Source: Pseudomonas sp. GM21 (lineage in GTDB: Bacteria > Pseudomonadota > Gammaproteobacteria > Pseudomonadales > Pseudomonadaceae). From it: a DNA stretch of 64,000 nucleotides. This document shows positions 25,845 to 35,121 of the stretch, piece after piece. The notes below the pieces were generated by a model that was not told the DNA's origin, did no database searches, and worked only from the letters and a program-made list of their open reading frames with translations. The stretch lies in assembly GCF_000282215.1 (NCBI RefSeq), contig NZ_AKJS01000070.1, positions 62,001 to 126,000 of the forward strand, in the 5' to 3' direction. The position numbers and the translations under genes are program-made. Position 1 is the first letter of the stretch; each line of letters begins with the position of its first letter.

Positions 25845-26396
25845 TTAAGTGATGGCAAGCTGAGCAAGTGGCGGGATCGATTCGGACCGCACAGGGTAGG
25901 CCTCGGTCCGCCGGTCAGCGAAGAAGCATTCTAGGGTACGGCCCACTGTGCGGAAAGCCAGGTCGGACCAAGGGATGTCGGCTTCCTCGAAAAGCTGCAC
26001 TTCCAGGCTCTCGGGGCCGGCACAAAAGTCCAGGTCTGCCAGCTCGGCGCGAAAGAATACATGCACCTGGCTGATGTGCGGCACGTCGATCAATGTATAG
26101 ATACTCAGGTTGCGCACCCGGGCACAGGCTTCTTCGGCGGTTTCGCGAATGGCCGCCTGCTCGATGGTTTCACCGTTCTCCATGAAACCGGCAGGCAGGG
26201 TCCAGTAACCGAGCCGTGGCTCGATGGCACGCCGACACAGCAACACTTTCGAGCCCCAGGTCGCGACGCAACCGGCGACGATGTTGGGGTTCTGGTAGTG
26301 AATCGTATGGCAGCTGTCGCAGACAAATCGCAGACGCGAATCGCCTTCGGGAATACGCTGGGTCACCGGGTTGCCGCACTGACTGCAAAATTTCAT
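25845..26396 (-). CDS. Nudix hydrolase with N-terminal zinc ribbon
   Basis: 183 residues. A zinc ribbon (CSQCG at 4-8 and CDSCH at 26-30) precedes a Nudix domain with box GFMENGETIEQAAIRETAEE at about 71-90. The consensus Gly after the EE pair is replaced (EEACA), a small departure. This zinc ribbon plus Nudix layout resembles the C-terminal part of NudC/NADH pyrophosphatases, but the protein lacks the larger N-terminal domain. It likely hydrolyses a nucleotide diphosphate derivative; the substrate is unknown. Transcribed leftward, opposite to the next Nudix gene. Confidence 0.9.
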   Translation of the reverse strand: MKFCSQCGNPVTQRIPEGDSRLRFVCDSCHTIHYQNPNIVAGCVATWGSKVLLCRRAIEPRLGYWTLPAGFMENGETIEQAAIRETAEEACARVRNLSIYTLIDVPHISQVHVFFRAELADLDFCAGPESLEVQLFEEADIPWSDLAFRTVGRTLECFFADRRTEAYPVRSESIPPLAQLAIT

Positions 26397-26542
26397 GCTT
26401 GGGTTCCTGAATGCTGCGCCTATCTTGGCGTGCGGCGGTGTCTGTCGGCAAGTTGTCGTTTAGCGACATGCAGTGGTTATGGGGTTGGGCGGTCGGTTCG
26501 ATTGGTGCATGATGCAAAGTAGAGAATAAATCGAGAAGTCTC

Positions 26543-27142
26543 ATGCTGGACGAGCTACTGCATCGAGTAAGCAACCACACTCCACGCACACTGGAAACCG
26601 ACAAGCGTTTCCCGGAGGCTGCGGTACTGGTGCCCATCACTCGCAGTGATGAACCAGAACTGGTTCTGACCCTGCGCGCCAGCGGGCTCTCGACCCACGG
26701 CGGTGAAGTGGCCTTTCCCGGTGGTCGTCGCGACCCCGAGGACCCCGACCTGATTTTCACCGCGCTACGTGAGGCCGAAGAAGAAATCGGCTTGCCACCG
26801 GGCCTGGTTGAAGTGATCGGCCCGCTTAGCCCGTTGATCTCATTGCACGGCATCAAGGTCACGCCTTATGTCGGGGTGATTCCGGATTTTGTCGAATATC
26901 GGGCCAACGATGCCGAGATCGCTGCTGTCTTCAGCGTACCGCTCGAATTCTTCCGCAAGGACCCGCGCGAACACACCCATCGCATCGATTACCAGGGCCG
27001 TAGCTGGTACGTGCCGAGCTACCGTTATGGCGAATACAAGATCTGGGGCTTGACGGCGATTATGATCGTCGAGTTGATCAATCTGCTCTATGACGCGAAA
27101 ATCAGCCTGCATCAACCGCCCAAGAGTTTTATCAACACCTGA
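26543..27142 (+). CDS. CoA pyrophosphatase-type Nudix hydrolase (NudL-like)
   Basis: 199 residues, start MLDELLHRVSNHTP. The family-specific LTLRASGLSTHGGEVAFPGG motif (about 47-66) leads into the Nudix box GGRRDPEDPDLIFTALREAE plus EEIGL. This combination marks the CoA diphosphatase subgroup (E. coli NudL), which cleaves CoA to 4'-phosphopantetheine and 3',5'-ADP. The C-terminal region IWGLTAIMIVELINLL is also typical. First gene of a rightward group with the carbonic anhydrase and the DUF1289 gene. Confidence 0.92.
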   Translation: MLDELLHRVSNHTPRTLETDKRFPEAAVLVPITRSDEPELVLTLRASGLSTHGGEVAFPGGRRDPEDPDLIFTALREAEEEIGLPPGLVEVIGPLSPLISLHGIKVTPYVGVIPDFVEYRANDAEIAAVFSVPLEFFRKDPREHTHRIDYQGRSWYVPSYRYGEYKIWGLTAIMIVELINLLYDAKISLHQPPKSFINT

Positions 27143-27205
27143 GCCATCGTTCGTATGGCGTCAACCGTGCTTTGTATGAGCCTGCCTGGCCTTGAGGACA
27201 ACAAG

Positions 27206-27730
27206 ATGAAATATCGTTTGGGCGACGCCCGCGTCGAAACCCATCCGCAGAGCTGGGTCGCGCCCAATGCCGTGCTGGTGGGCAAGGTCAAACTGGAAGA
27301 GGGCGCCAACGTCTGGTTCAACGCCGTACTGCGGGGCGACAACGAACTGATCCTGATCGGCAAGAACAGCAATGTCCAGGACGGTACCGTGATGCACACC
27401 GACATGGGCTACCCGCTGACCATCGGCACTGGCGTGACCATTGGTCATAACGCCATGCTGCATGGCTGCACCGTGGGTGATTACAGCTTGATCGGCATTA
27501 ATGCGGTCATTCTGAATGGCGCGAAAATTGGCAAAAACTGCATCATCGGCGCCAATTCGCTGATCGGCGAAGGCAAGGAAATTCCCGATGGGTCGCTAGT
27601 CATGGGTTCCCCAGGCAAAGTGGTGCGTGAGCTGACCGAGCAGCAGAAGAAGATGCTGGAGGCCAGCGCTGCCCACTATGTGCATAACTCGCAGCGCTAT
27701 GCCCGTGATCTGGTCGAGCAGGAAGAATGA
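27206..27730 (+). CDS. Gamma-class carbonic anhydrase family protein (YrdA/PaaY-like)
   Basis: 174 residues from ATG 27206 ([15 protein letters not shown]), preceded by GAGGA. The body is a left-handed beta helix with hexapeptide repeats ([39 protein letters not shown]). The three metal-binding His of gamma carbonic anhydrases are present in the VMHTD, TIGHNAM and LHGCTV segments. Members may hydrate CO2 or act on other substrates. Its stop overlaps the DUF1289 start by 4 nt. Confidence 0.92.
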   Translation: MKYRLGDARVETHPQSWVAPNAVLVGKVKLEEGANVWFNAVLRGDNELILIGKNSNVQDGTVMHTDMGYPLTIGTGVTIGHNAMLHGCTVGDYSLIGINAVILNGAKIGKNCIIGANSLIGEGKEIPDGSLVMGSPGKVVRELTEQQKKMLEASAAHYVHNSQRYARDLVEQEE

Positions 27731-27942
27731 GCGCCACTGAACGACCGGTGCCATCGCCCTGCGTGAATATTTGCGCGTTGGATGACGACGACATTTGCAC
27801 CGGGTGTCAGCGGACGGTGGAAGAGATCACGCGCTGGAGCCGTATGAACAACGAAGAGCGCCGCGCGGTGTTGGGGTTGTGTCATGAGCGGGCCAAATCC
27901 AGCGGGTTGCTGTGGATGATCGGCAAAACCCCGGACCTGTAG
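27727..27942 (+). CDS. DUF1289 small cysteine-rich protein
   Basis: 71 residues, ATGA overlap with the carbonic anhydrase gene. The family pattern [20 protein letters not shown] holds four Cys with the later CHERA segment, suggesting a small Fe-S or zinc site. The [18 protein letters not shown] helix follows. Function unknown in the family. Its last codons and stop lie in the left arm of a REP-type palindrome. Confidence 0.92.
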   Translation: MSATERPVPSPCVNICALDDDDICTGCQRTVEEITRWSRMNNEERRAVLGLCHERAKSSGLLWMIGKTPDL

Positions 27943-28080
27943 CAGCTGGCGAAGCCTGCGTCCGGCTGCGTCCGGCTGCGCAGCAGTCGCAAAATCAGGC
28001 ACTTCGGTTATTCAGTCAAATCGCGTTCTCAGGGTTTACGACTGCTGCGCAGCCGGACGCAGCCTTCGGCAGCTGCTACA
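27939..28080. repeat. REP-type inverted repeat of a second class, with internal duplication
   Basis: Left arm from TGTAGCAGCTGGCGAAGCCT (27939) through GCGTCCGGCTGCGCAGCAGT to about 27993. Right arm 28035-28080 is its near complement, ending GCCTTCGGCAGCTGCTACA. In the left arm TGCGTCCGGC is tandemly duplicated, which breaks perfect symmetry. It lies between the DUF1289 gene and the remaining part of a VUT-type gene. A half copy of this class lies at about 38116-38142. Confidence 0.85.
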
Positions 28081-28109
28081 AGGTTAGCGTTCGGGTTTGG
28101 TGGTTGGGC

Positions 28110-28373
28110 ATGGCATTGGCCAGCGCCACGGCGTTTGCGGTGTCCGAGTGCATCGACTGGCTGGTGTTCAGCATCACCAAACGCCCGTTGCACGATCGCC
28201 TCTGGATAAGTTCGGCGCTGAGCATTCCCCTCGATACCTTCATTTTTTTCGGCATGATCGACGCGTTTACTCCCGGTGTGATCCTCACAGCCATGGGTTC
28301 GAAGTTCGCTGGCGTGACCGTTGTTTGGCTGATCATGGCCTGGCGCTTGCGCAAACAGGCCCTCGTCAGCTGA
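28110..28373 (+). pseudogene. C-terminal part of a VUT (DUF165)-family membrane transporter
   Basis: From ATG 28110 this encodes 87 residues with two hydrophobic segments; the frame stays open back through the repeat to 27912. Residues such as SATAFAVSECIDWLVFSITK, ALSIPLDTFIFFGMID and the FAGVTVVWLIMAW end resemble the last third of VUT/YhhQ queuosine-precursor transporters, normally about 200 or more residues. No N-terminal part is visible, and the repeat abuts the 5' end. Most likely a fragment left by deletion or repeat insertion; alternatively a short natural paralogue, since pseudomonads carry short VUT-like proteins. Confidence 0.5.
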
Positions 28374-28402
28374 AGCCAAACCCTTCGGTTCATGTAAAAT
28401 GC

Positions 28403-28428
28403 CGCGCTTTCTCCCCATGGGAAGCGCG
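28403..28428 (+). promoter_or_regulatory. Hairpin in the purT leader
   Basis: CGCGCTTTCT (28403-28412) pairs with GGGAAGCGCG (28419-28428), with G-U pairs near the loop. It lies just after a TAAAAT -10-like element (28395-28400) and about 45 nt before purT. No T run follows, so it is not a terminator. Confidence 0.35.
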
Positions 28429-28472
28429 CATGGCGTTGCATCCCTCGATGATCCGCTTCTTGAGGACCTGAG

Positions 28473-29654
28473 ATGACCCGTATCGGAACTCCATTGTCGC
28501 CAACCGCGACCCGCGTATTGCTGTGTGGCTGTGGTGAGTTGGGCAAGGAAGTGGTAATCGAGCTGCAACGCCTGGGCGTTGAAGTGATTGCCGTGGATCG
28601 TTATGCCGACGCCCCGGCCATGCAGGTCGCCCATCGCAGCCACGTGATTAATATGCTCGATGGCGCCGCCCTGCGTGCGGTGATCGAAGCCGAGAAGCCG
28701 CACTTCATCGTGCCGGAAATCGAAGCCATCGCGACCGCCACTCTGGTCGAACTGGAAGCCGAAGGCTTCACCGTGATTCCGACCGCGCGTGCCGCGCAGC
28801 TGACCATGAACCGTGAAGGCATCCGTCGCCTGGCCGCCGAAGAGCTGGACCTGCCGACCTCGCCGTACCATTTCGCCGATACTTTCGAGGATTACAGCAA
28901 AGCCGTCGAAGACCTCGGCTTCCCATGCGTGGTCAAGCCGGTGATGAGTTCCTCGGGCAAAGGCCAGAGCCTGTTGCGTAGCGCCGATGACGTCAAAACC
29001 GCGTGGGACTACGCGCAAGAAGGCGGCCGCGCCGGCAAAGGTCGCGTGATCGTTGAAGGTTTCATCGACTTCGACTACGAAATCACCCTGCTGACCGTGC
29101 GTCACGTCGGCGGTACCACCTTCTGCGCGCCGGTCGGTCACCGTCAGGAGAAGGGCGACTATCAGGAATCCTGGCAGCCACAAGCCATGAGCCCGGTTGC
29201 TTTGGCTGAGTCCGAGCGTGTGGCCAAAGCGGTCACCGAGGCGCTGGGCGGTCGTGGCCTGTTTGGCGTCGAGTTGTTCATCAAAGGCGATCAGGTGTGG
29301 TTCAGCGAAGTCTCGCCGCGCCCGCATGACACTGGCCTGGTGACCCTGATTTCCCAGGACCTGTCGCAGTTCGCGCTGCACGCACGGGCGATTCTGGGCC
29401 TGCCGATTCCGCTGATCCGTCAGTTCGGCCCTTCGGCTTCAGCGGTGATTCTGGTGGAAGGGCAGTCGACCCAGACCGCTTTCGCCAACCTGGGGTCTGC
29501 GTTGAGCGAGCCGGACACGGCGTTGCGTCTGTTTGGCAAGCCAGAAGTGAATGGTCAGCGCCGGATGGGCGTGGCATTGGCGCGGGATGAGTCGATTGAA
29601 TTGGCTCGTGCCAAGGCCACCCGTGCTTCTCAGGCTGTCGCGGTAGAGCTGTAA
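28473..29654 (+). CDS. purT: Formate-dependent GAR transformylase
   Basis: 393 residues, the normal length. An ATP-grasp enzyme that converts GAR plus formate and ATP to FGAR, an alternative to folate-dependent PurN, one step before PurL. The N-terminal nucleotide-binding fold ([20 protein letters not shown]) leads to an ATP-grasp core ([17 protein letters not shown] at about 150-166, [15 protein letters not shown]) and the family close [14 protein letters not shown]. The last gene before a convergent REP and the leftward MFS gene. Confidence 0.97.
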   Translation: MTRIGTPLSPTATRVLLCGCGELGKEVVIELQRLGVEVIAVDRYADAPAMQVAHRSHVINMLDGAALRAVIEAEKPHFIVPEIEAIATATLVELEAEGFTVIPTARAAQLTMNREGIRRLAAEELDLPTSPYHFADTFEDYSKAVEDLGFPCVVKPVMSSSGKGQSLLRSADDVKTAWDYAQEGGRAGKGRVIVEGFIDFDYEITLLTVRHVGGTTFCAPVGHRQEKGDYQESWQPQAMSPVALAESERVAKAVTEALGGRGLFGVELFIKGDQVWFSEVSPRPHDTGLVTLISQDLSQFALHARAILGLPIPLIRQFGPSASAVILVEGQSTQTAFANLGSALSEPDTALRLFGKPEVNGQRRMGVALARDESIELARAKATRASQAVAVEL

Positions 29655-29668
29655 ACCGAGTCGCGCCT

Positions 29669-29752
29669 ATCGCGGGCAAGTCCGACTCCCACAGGTATTG
29701 CATTCTTTCTGGCCGAATGCGTTCCCTGTGGGAGCCGGGCTTGCCCGCGATG
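29669..29752. repeat. REP doublet of a variant class, purT/MFS convergent spacer
   Basis: ATCGCGGGCAAGTCCGACTC with CCACAGG at 29669-29695 faces CCTGTGGGAGCCGGGCTTGC with CCGCGATGG at 29726-29753. The arms are imperfect complements of the CGGGCTTGCCCGCGAT class, different from the GCGAGCCTGCTCGCG class. Confidence 0.8.
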
Positions 29753-29760
29753 GCGATCTA

Positions 29761-31077
29761 TCAGGTTACCCGATTCAAATCGTTGTTACGCGTCTCCTTC
29801 AGGCACAGCACCGCAATCAAGCTCAACACCGCCGCCACCGACACATACCCGCCGACATAACTCAGACCGCCCATCGCCACCAGCTTCTGCGCGAAGAATG
29901 GCGCCGCCGAGGCCCCGACGATCCCGCCCAGGTTGTACGCCGCCGAGGCTCCGGTATAGCGAACGTGAGTCGGAAACAGCTCAGGCAGCAACGCACCCAT
30001 CGGCGCAAACGTCACGCCCATCAGAAACAATTCGATGCACAGGAACAGCGCCACGCCCCAGGTTGAACCTTGGGTTAGCAGCGGTTCCATCAAGAACCCG
30101 GACAAAATCGCCAGCACGCCACCGATGATCAGCACCGGTTTGCGCCCGTAACGGTCGCTGGCCCACGCCGACAGTGGCGTCGCGGCGGCCATGAACAGCA
30201 CCGCGAAGCACAGTAAGGCGAGGAAGGTTTCACGGGTGTAGCCGAGGGTCGTCACGCCGTAACTCAGCGAAAACACCGTCGAGATGTAGAACAGCGCATA
30301 GCACACCACCATCGAGCCGGCGCCCAGCAGCATCGGCGCCCAGTATTGGCTGAACAGCTCGATCAGCGGGATCTTCACCCGCTCCTGGCGGGCCATGGCA
30401 TTGGCGAACACCGGGGTTTCGTGGAGTTTGAGGCGCACGTACAACCCGACCATCACCAATACGGCGCTGAGCAGGAAGGGAATCCGCCAGCCCCACGAGC
30501 GGAATTGTTCATCGTTCAGCGTCATTGCAAGGGTCAGGAACAGACCGTTTGCCGCCAGAAAGCCAATCGAAGGGCCAAGCTGGGGGAACATGCCGAACCA
30601 TGCGCGTTTGCCTTTGGGCGCGTTCTCCGTGGCCAGCAACGCCGCACCGCCCCATTCACCGCCCAGCCCCAAGCCTTGGCCGAAGCGCAGCACGCAAAGC
30701 AGGATCGGCGCCCAGGCGCCAATGCTGTCGTAACCCGGCAACACGCCGATCAGCGTCGTGCAGACGCCCATCAGCAGCAGCGAAGCGACGAGTGTTGATT
30801 TTCGCCCGATGCGATCACCGAAGTGGCCGAACAGGGCAGAACCCAGCGGTCGCGCAAGAAAGGCGATACCGAAGGTGAGAAACGCCGACAACATTTGCGC
30901 GGTGCCGGAGGTCTGTGGAAAGAACACCGGCCCGATCACCAACGCTGCTGCGGTGGCATAGACGTAGAAGTCGTAAAACTCGATGGCGGTGCCGATGAAA
31001 CTCGCGGTGGCCACCCGGGTGGCGGAGTTCGTCGGTTGTGCGGACGTGGTTTCGGTATAAGTCGTGCTGGTCGTCAT
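29761..31077 (-). CDS. MFS transporter, metabolite:H+ symporter (MHS) family
   Basis: 438 residues from ATG 31077 (MTTSTTYTETTSAQP), with AGGGA upstream; an ATG at 31098 would add seven residues. About twelve hydrophobic segments. The MHS/ShiA-KgtP hallmark SFIGTAIEFYDFYVYATAAA opens the first helix, and the loop 2-3 motif GHFGDRIGRKSTL is present. Members import organic acids or compatible solutes with protons; the substrate here cannot be told. A single-gene unit between purT and the CNNM gene. Confidence 0.93.
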   Translation of the reverse strand: MTTSTTYTETTSAQPTNSATRVATASFIGTAIEFYDFYVYATAAALVIGPVFFPQTSGTAQMLSAFLTFGIAFLARPLGSALFGHFGDRIGRKSTLVASLLLMGVCTTLIGVLPGYDSIGAWAPILLCVLRFGQGLGLGGEWGGAALLATENAPKGKRAWFGMFPQLGPSIGFLAANGLFLTLAMTLNDEQFRSWGWRIPFLLSAVLVMVGLYVRLKLHETPVFANAMARQERVKIPLIELFSQYWAPMLLGAGSMVVCYALFYISTVFSLSYGVTTLGYTRETFLALLCFAVLFMAAATPLSAWASDRYGRKPVLIIGGVLAILSGFLMEPLLTQGSTWGVALFLCIELFLMGVTFAPMGALLPELFPTHVRYTGASAAYNLGGIVGASAAPFFAQKLVAMGGLSYVGGYVSVAAVLSLIAVLCLKETRNNDLNRVT

Positions 31078-31238
31078 GCGGTTATCCCTGACAGTCATGT
31101 GCCCCAGTGGAGCGAATTATTATGGTCGAACACCCAGGGATGTGGGTTTTGTTGCAGAGTGCGGGTAGCACTGAAGTGAGGCGGGGCTTGGGTAAGCGCC
31201 CCGATTATAGGAAGGAGCCTAACGATTCAACAAGGGGA

Positions 31239-32474
31239 TTAAATAACGACTGGAACTGAACTGGTATGCCAGATCAGCACCCGCGTGACGCGATTGTCTT
31301 CGGTCTCCAGAATTTCCAGGCGATAGCGCCCGATCTTCAGGCATACCGCGCTGTCCGGAATGGTCTCAAGGGCTTCGGTCACCAGTCCGTTAAGGGTTTT
31401 CGGGCCATCGCTGGGCAGGTGCCAGCCCAGGCTCTTGTTCAAGTCGCGAATCGACGCCGCACCATCAATCACCAGGCGTCCATCGGCCTGAGGATGGATG
31501 TGCGGGTTGTCCAGGCTGTGCTGGCTTTCGAACTCACCGACGATTTCTTCAAGAATGTCCTCCAGGGTCACGATACCCAGCACTTCGCCGTACTCGTCGA
31601 CCACCATGCCCAAGCGCCGCTGCTGCTTGTGGAAGTTCAGCAGCTGCAGCTGCAGCGGGGTGCTTTCCGGGACGAAATAAGGGTCATGGCTGGCCGCCAT
31701 CAGCGCTTCCATCGTCAGGCTGGCATCGGCCAGCAAATGACGGATGTGCCGGGTGTTGAGCACCGCTTCGACCTGGTTGATGTCGCTGTGGAACACCGGC
31801 AGGCGCGTGCGCTTGTTGTGGCGCAATTGCTCGATGATTTCTTCAATCGGGTCGTCGAGGTTGATGCCGTCGACGTCACTGCGCGGCACCAGAATGTCGT
31901 TGACCGTGATGTTGTCCAGCGCGTGGATGCCGGACAGCGGGTGCGGGCGGCAGACGCTATGGTCCTGATCTTCGTGCCGATCCGTCGGCGCTTCGTCTTC
32001 GCTCTGCTGCACGACTTTGACTTTGCGAGCGAACGGTCGCATCAACAACTGGCTCAAGCCATTGAGCATCCAGGCGGCCGGGTAGATGATTTTCAGTGGC
32101 GCGCCGAGCAAGGTGTTGCCCAGGTTCAGCACCGCGTCAGGGTGGCGATAGGCGAGTGTGCGCGGCAGGTAGTCGGCGAACACCAGGAGTGCGGCGCCAG
32201 CGCCGAGACAGGCGACCCATGGGCCGTTCCCGGCCCAGGTGAAAATCGCCAGCAACGTGCTGATGACCATGACCAGCGCACGGCACAGGGTGTTGCAGAA
32301 GATCAGGCTGTTGAGCGGGAAGCTCAGCTTCGCCACCGGTTTGTCGCTCGAACGCGAGGCAGTCCGCTGGGCCAGCAACTGCTGTTGTGCTGCTTCGATG
32401 GCGGTAAACAGCCCCGACCATAAAATCAGCAGGGCCAATACCGCGAGCATCGGCCCTATGGGCAAGTCGTCCAT
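31239..32474 (-). CDS. CNNM/CorC-type transporter: DUF21, CBS pair, CorC_HlyC
   Basis: 411 residues. An N-terminal DUF21 membrane domain of about four helices (LAVLALLILWSGLFTAIEAA; ALVMVISTLLAIF) is followed by two CBS domains (about 195-315; ILVPRSDVDGINLDD, GIVTLEDILEEIVGEF). A C-terminal CorC_HlyC domain (DGAASIRDLNKSLGWHLP) completes it. Homologues (YfjD/CorB, CNNM) are linked to magnesium or cobalt homeostasis. The CBS pair may sense adenine nucleotides. It starts 12 nt after the CcsA-like gene in the same direction, as in other pseudomonads. Confidence 0.92.
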   Translation of the reverse strand: MDDLPIGPMLAVLALLILWSGLFTAIEAAQQQLLAQRTASRSSDKPVAKLSFPLNSLIFCNTLCRALVMVISTLLAIFTWAGNGPWVACLGAGAALLVFADYLPRTLAYRHPDAVLNLGNTLLGAPLKIIYPAAWMLNGLSQLLMRPFARKVKVVQQSEDEAPTDRHEDQDHSVCRPHPLSGIHALDNITVNDILVPRSDVDGINLDDPIEEIIEQLRHNKRTRLPVFHSDINQVEAVLNTRHIRHLLADASLTMEALMAASHDPYFVPESTPLQLQLLNFHKQQRRLGMVVDEYGEVLGIVTLEDILEEIVGEFESQHSLDNPHIHPQADGRLVIDGAASIRDLNKSLGWHLPSDGPKTLNGLVTEALETIPDSAVCLKIGRYRLEILETEDNRVTRVLIWHTSSVPVVI

Positions 32475-32486
32475 TAATGCCGCCCG

Positions 32487-33299
32487 TCAGATATGCAGGA
32501 TGTATTCACGAACCAGCTTGCTGCCGAAATACGCCAGCATCAGCAGGCAGAAACCAGCCAGGGTCCAGCGAATTGCCTTGTGTCCGCGCCAGCCGAGGCG
32601 ATTGCGGCCCCACAGCAGAACACTGAAGACAATCCAGGCCAGGCACGCCAGCAAGGTTTTATGCACCAGGTGCTGGGCGAACAGGTTGTCGACAAACAAC
32701 CAGCCGGAGATCAACGACAACGATAGCAGCGTCCAGCCGGCCCACAGGAAACCGAACAGCAGGCTTTCCATGGTTTGCAGCGGCGGGAAATTCCTGATCA
32801 GCCCTGACGGATGTTTGTGCTTGAGCTGATGGTCTTGAACCAGCAGTAGCAAGGACTGGAACACCGCAATGGTGAACATGCCGTAGGCGAGGATCGACAG
32901 CAGGATATGGGCGAGGATGCCCGGTGCTTCGTCGATGACCTGTACGGTGCCGGCCGGCGCGAACTGCGCCAGCAGCACGGTCGCGGCCCCCAGCGGGAAC
33001 AGCAATATCAGCAGGTTTTCCACCGGGATCCGCGAGCAGGCCAGCAAGGTCAAGGCAATGACCGCGGCGGCAATCAGGCTGGCGGCGCTGAAAAAATCCA
33101 GGCCCAGGCCGATCGGCGTCAGCAGGTGGGTAAGCAGGCTGGCGCTGTGAGCCAGGACCGCCAATACGCCGAGCGTGACCAGCAGGCGCTTGTTCGCCTT
33201 GGCGCCGGTGGCCAGGCGAGAGCCCTGATAAAGAGTCGCAGCGGCATATAAGCAGGCGGCGGCGAGAGTGGTAAGCAAACTGGGTGACAAGGGGAGCAT
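32487..33299 (-). CDS. CcsA/YpjD-type inner-membrane protein
   Basis: 270 residues from ATG 33299 (MLPLSPSLLTTLAAACL), the start that begins the first membrane helix; the frame upstream is not membrane-like. Eight or so hydrophobic helices. The cytochrome c assembly (CcsA/CcmC) domain spans about 60-265, with its conserved His pattern (LAHILLSILAYGMFTIA, NLFAQHLVHKTLLACLAW). The WGGxxWD-type haem-handling motif of true CcmC/CcsA is not evident. YpjD homologues next to a CNNM gene have been proposed to affect metal transport. Divergent from ffh. Confidence 0.9.
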   Translation of the reverse strand: MLPLSPSLLTTLAAACLYAAATLYQGSRLATGAKANKRLLVTLGVLAVLAHSASLLTHLLTPIGLGLDFFSAASLIAAAVIALTLLACSRIPVENLLILLFPLGAATVLLAQFAPAGTVQVIDEAPGILAHILLSILAYGMFTIAVFQSLLLLVQDHQLKHKHPSGLIRNFPPLQTMESLLFGFLWAGWTLLSLSLISGWLFVDNLFAQHLVHKTLLACLAWIVFSVLLWGRNRLGWRGHKAIRWTLAGFCLLMLAYFGSKLVREYILHI

Positions 33300-33368
33300 A
33301 AATCCTGTTAGGCAAGCCCGAAAGGGGCTGAGTTTGGCATAGAACCCCCGCCGCACGAAAGTGTGAGG

Positions 33369-33397
33369 TGTCCGCCAGACGCAGTCTTCGCTATAAT
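33369..33397 (+). promoter_or_regulatory. Candidate ffh promoter
   Basis: A consensus -10 TATAAT sits at 33392-33397, about 98 nt before the ffh ATG. The -35 region (near 33369-33374) is poor. Confidence 0.45.
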
Positions 33398-33494
33398 CCG
33401 CGACCTGCCCACGCCGCAGGCTCGCCGAGCACATGTTTATTCCGGTCTGGGCCGCCATTATCCCGGTCTACACAGGGCCTGAAAGGATCGCGCA

Positions 33495-34871
33495 ATGTTT
33501 GAAAACTTAACCGACCGTCTCTCGCAGACGCTGCGCCATGTCACCGGCAAGGCCAAACTGACCGAAGACAACATCAAAGACACCCTGCGTGAAGTGCGCA
33601 TGGCGTTGCTCGAAGCCGACGTCGCCTTGCCCGTGGTCAAAGACTTCGTCAATTCGGTCAAGGAACGCGCTGTCGGCACCGAGGTGTCGCGCAGCCTGAC
33701 ACCGGGCCAGGCCTTTGTGAAGATCGTCCAGGCCGAGCTCGAAAGCCTGATGGGCGCGGCCAACGAAGACCTGAACCTGAGCGCCGTTCCACCTGCCGTG
33801 ATCCTGATGGCCGGTTTGCAGGGCGCGGGTAAAACCACCACCGCCGGCAAACTTGCGCGCTTCCTTAAAGAGCGCAAGAAAAAGTCGGTCATGGTCGTGT
33901 CCGCGGACGTTTACCGTCCGGCGGCAATCAAACAGCTGGAAATGCTTGCGGGTGAAGTCGGTGTTACCTTCTTCCCGTCCGACCTGAGCCAGAAGCCGGT
34001 CGACATCGCGCAAGCGGCTATTAAAGAAGCAAAGCTTAAGTTCATTGATGTGGTCATCGTCGATACCGCCGGTCGTTTACACATCGACGAAGAGATGATG
34101 GGCGAGATCAAGGCGCTGCACGCCGCGATCAACCCGGTCGAAACCCTGTTCGTGGTTGACGCCATGACCGGCCAGGACGCCGCCAACACCGCCAAGGCGT
34201 TTGGTGATGCACTGCCGCTGACCGGCGTGATCCTGACCAAGGTCGACGGCGATGCCCGTGGCGGTGCCGCCCTGTCGGTTCGAGCCATCACCGGCAAGCC
34301 GATCAAGTTCATCGGTATGGGCGAGAAGAGCGAAGCGCTCGATCCGTTCCATCCTGAGCGTATTGCTTCGCGCATCCTCGGCATGGGCGACGTGCTCAGC
34401 CTGATCGAACAGGCCGAAGCGACCCTCGACAAGGACAAGGCCGACAAACTGGCCAAGAAACTGAAGAAGGGCAAGGGCTTCGACCTCGAAGACTTCCGCG
34501 ATCAGTTGCAACAAATGAAAAACATGGGCGGCCTCGGCGGTCTCATGGACAAACTGCCCAACATGGGCGGCGTGAACCTGGCGCAGATGGGCAATGCCCA
34601 GGGTGCGGCAGAAAAGCAATTCAAGCAGATGGAAGCCATCATCAACTCCATGACCCCGGCCGAACGCCGCGACCCTGATGTGATCAGCGGTTCGCGCAAA
34701 CGCCGGATCGCCATGGGTTCCGGCACTCAGGTGCAGGACATCGGTCGCTTGATCAAGCAACACAAGCAGATGCAGAAGATGATGAAGAAATTCTCCGCCA
34801 AGGGCGGAATGGCCAAAATGATGCGCGGCATGGGCGGTATGTTGCCCGGCGGCGGCATGCCAAAGATGTAA
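33495..34871 (+). CDS. ffh: Signal recognition particle protein Ffh
   Basis: 458 residues, normal. It binds signal sequences of nascent inner-membrane proteins and 4.5S RNA and docks with FtsY. An N-terminal four-helix domain (about 1-95) precedes the GTPase G domain: G1 GLQGAGKTT at 107-115, DTAGRLHID, TKVDGDARGG. The Met-rich M domain runs from about 325 (MKNMGGLGGLMDKLPNMGG) with the RNA-binding SGSRKRRIAMGSG motif. A GCGCAAG/CTTGCGC hairpin follows the stop (34879-34900). Confidence 0.98.
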   Translation: MFENLTDRLSQTLRHVTGKAKLTEDNIKDTLREVRMALLEADVALPVVKDFVNSVKERAVGTEVSRSLTPGQAFVKIVQAELESLMGAANEDLNLSAVPPAVILMAGLQGAGKTTTAGKLARFLKERKKKSVMVVSADVYRPAAIKQLEMLAGEVGVTFFPSDLSQKPVDIAQAAIKEAKLKFIDVVIVDTAGRLHIDEEMMGEIKALHAAINPVETLFVVDAMTGQDAANTAKAFGDALPLTGVILTKVDGDARGGAALSVRAITGKPIKFIGMGEKSEALDPFHPERIASRILGMGDVLSLIEQAEATLDKDKADKLAKKLKKGKGFDLEDFRDQLQQMKNMGGLGGLMDKLPNMGGVNLAQMGNAQGAAEKQFKQMEAIINSMTPAERRDPDVISGSRKRRIAMGSGTQVQDIGRLIKQHKQMQKMMKKFSAKGGMAKMMRGMGGMLPGGGMPKM

Positions 34872-35021
34872 AGAATTCGCGCAAGGGCTTGCTCTTGCGC
34901 AACCCCACAAGGAAGTGGGAACTCCAGCAAACCCGCACTTGGCGGGAGCTGACTGGCCGTTTTCAACGACGGCTCTATAGCAAATCTGGATGGCGTCCGA
35001 TAGGCCGCCGGAAAAAGACAT

Positions 35022-35049
35022 TTGCAAAAGTCCGGATATTCCTTAGAAT
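35022..35049 (+). promoter_or_regulatory. Promoter of the rpsP-rimM-trmD-rplS operon
   Basis: TTGCAA (35022-35027), a 16-nt spacer, TAGAAT (35044-35049), about 75 nt before rpsP. Spacing and hexamers fit sigma-70. Confidence 0.6.
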
Positions 35050-35121
35050 ATGCGGCCTTTCGGGCACCTATGCCCGCTGTGCCTTTAGATTTGCAGCACC
35101 GACTACAGGAACGATGTTCAC

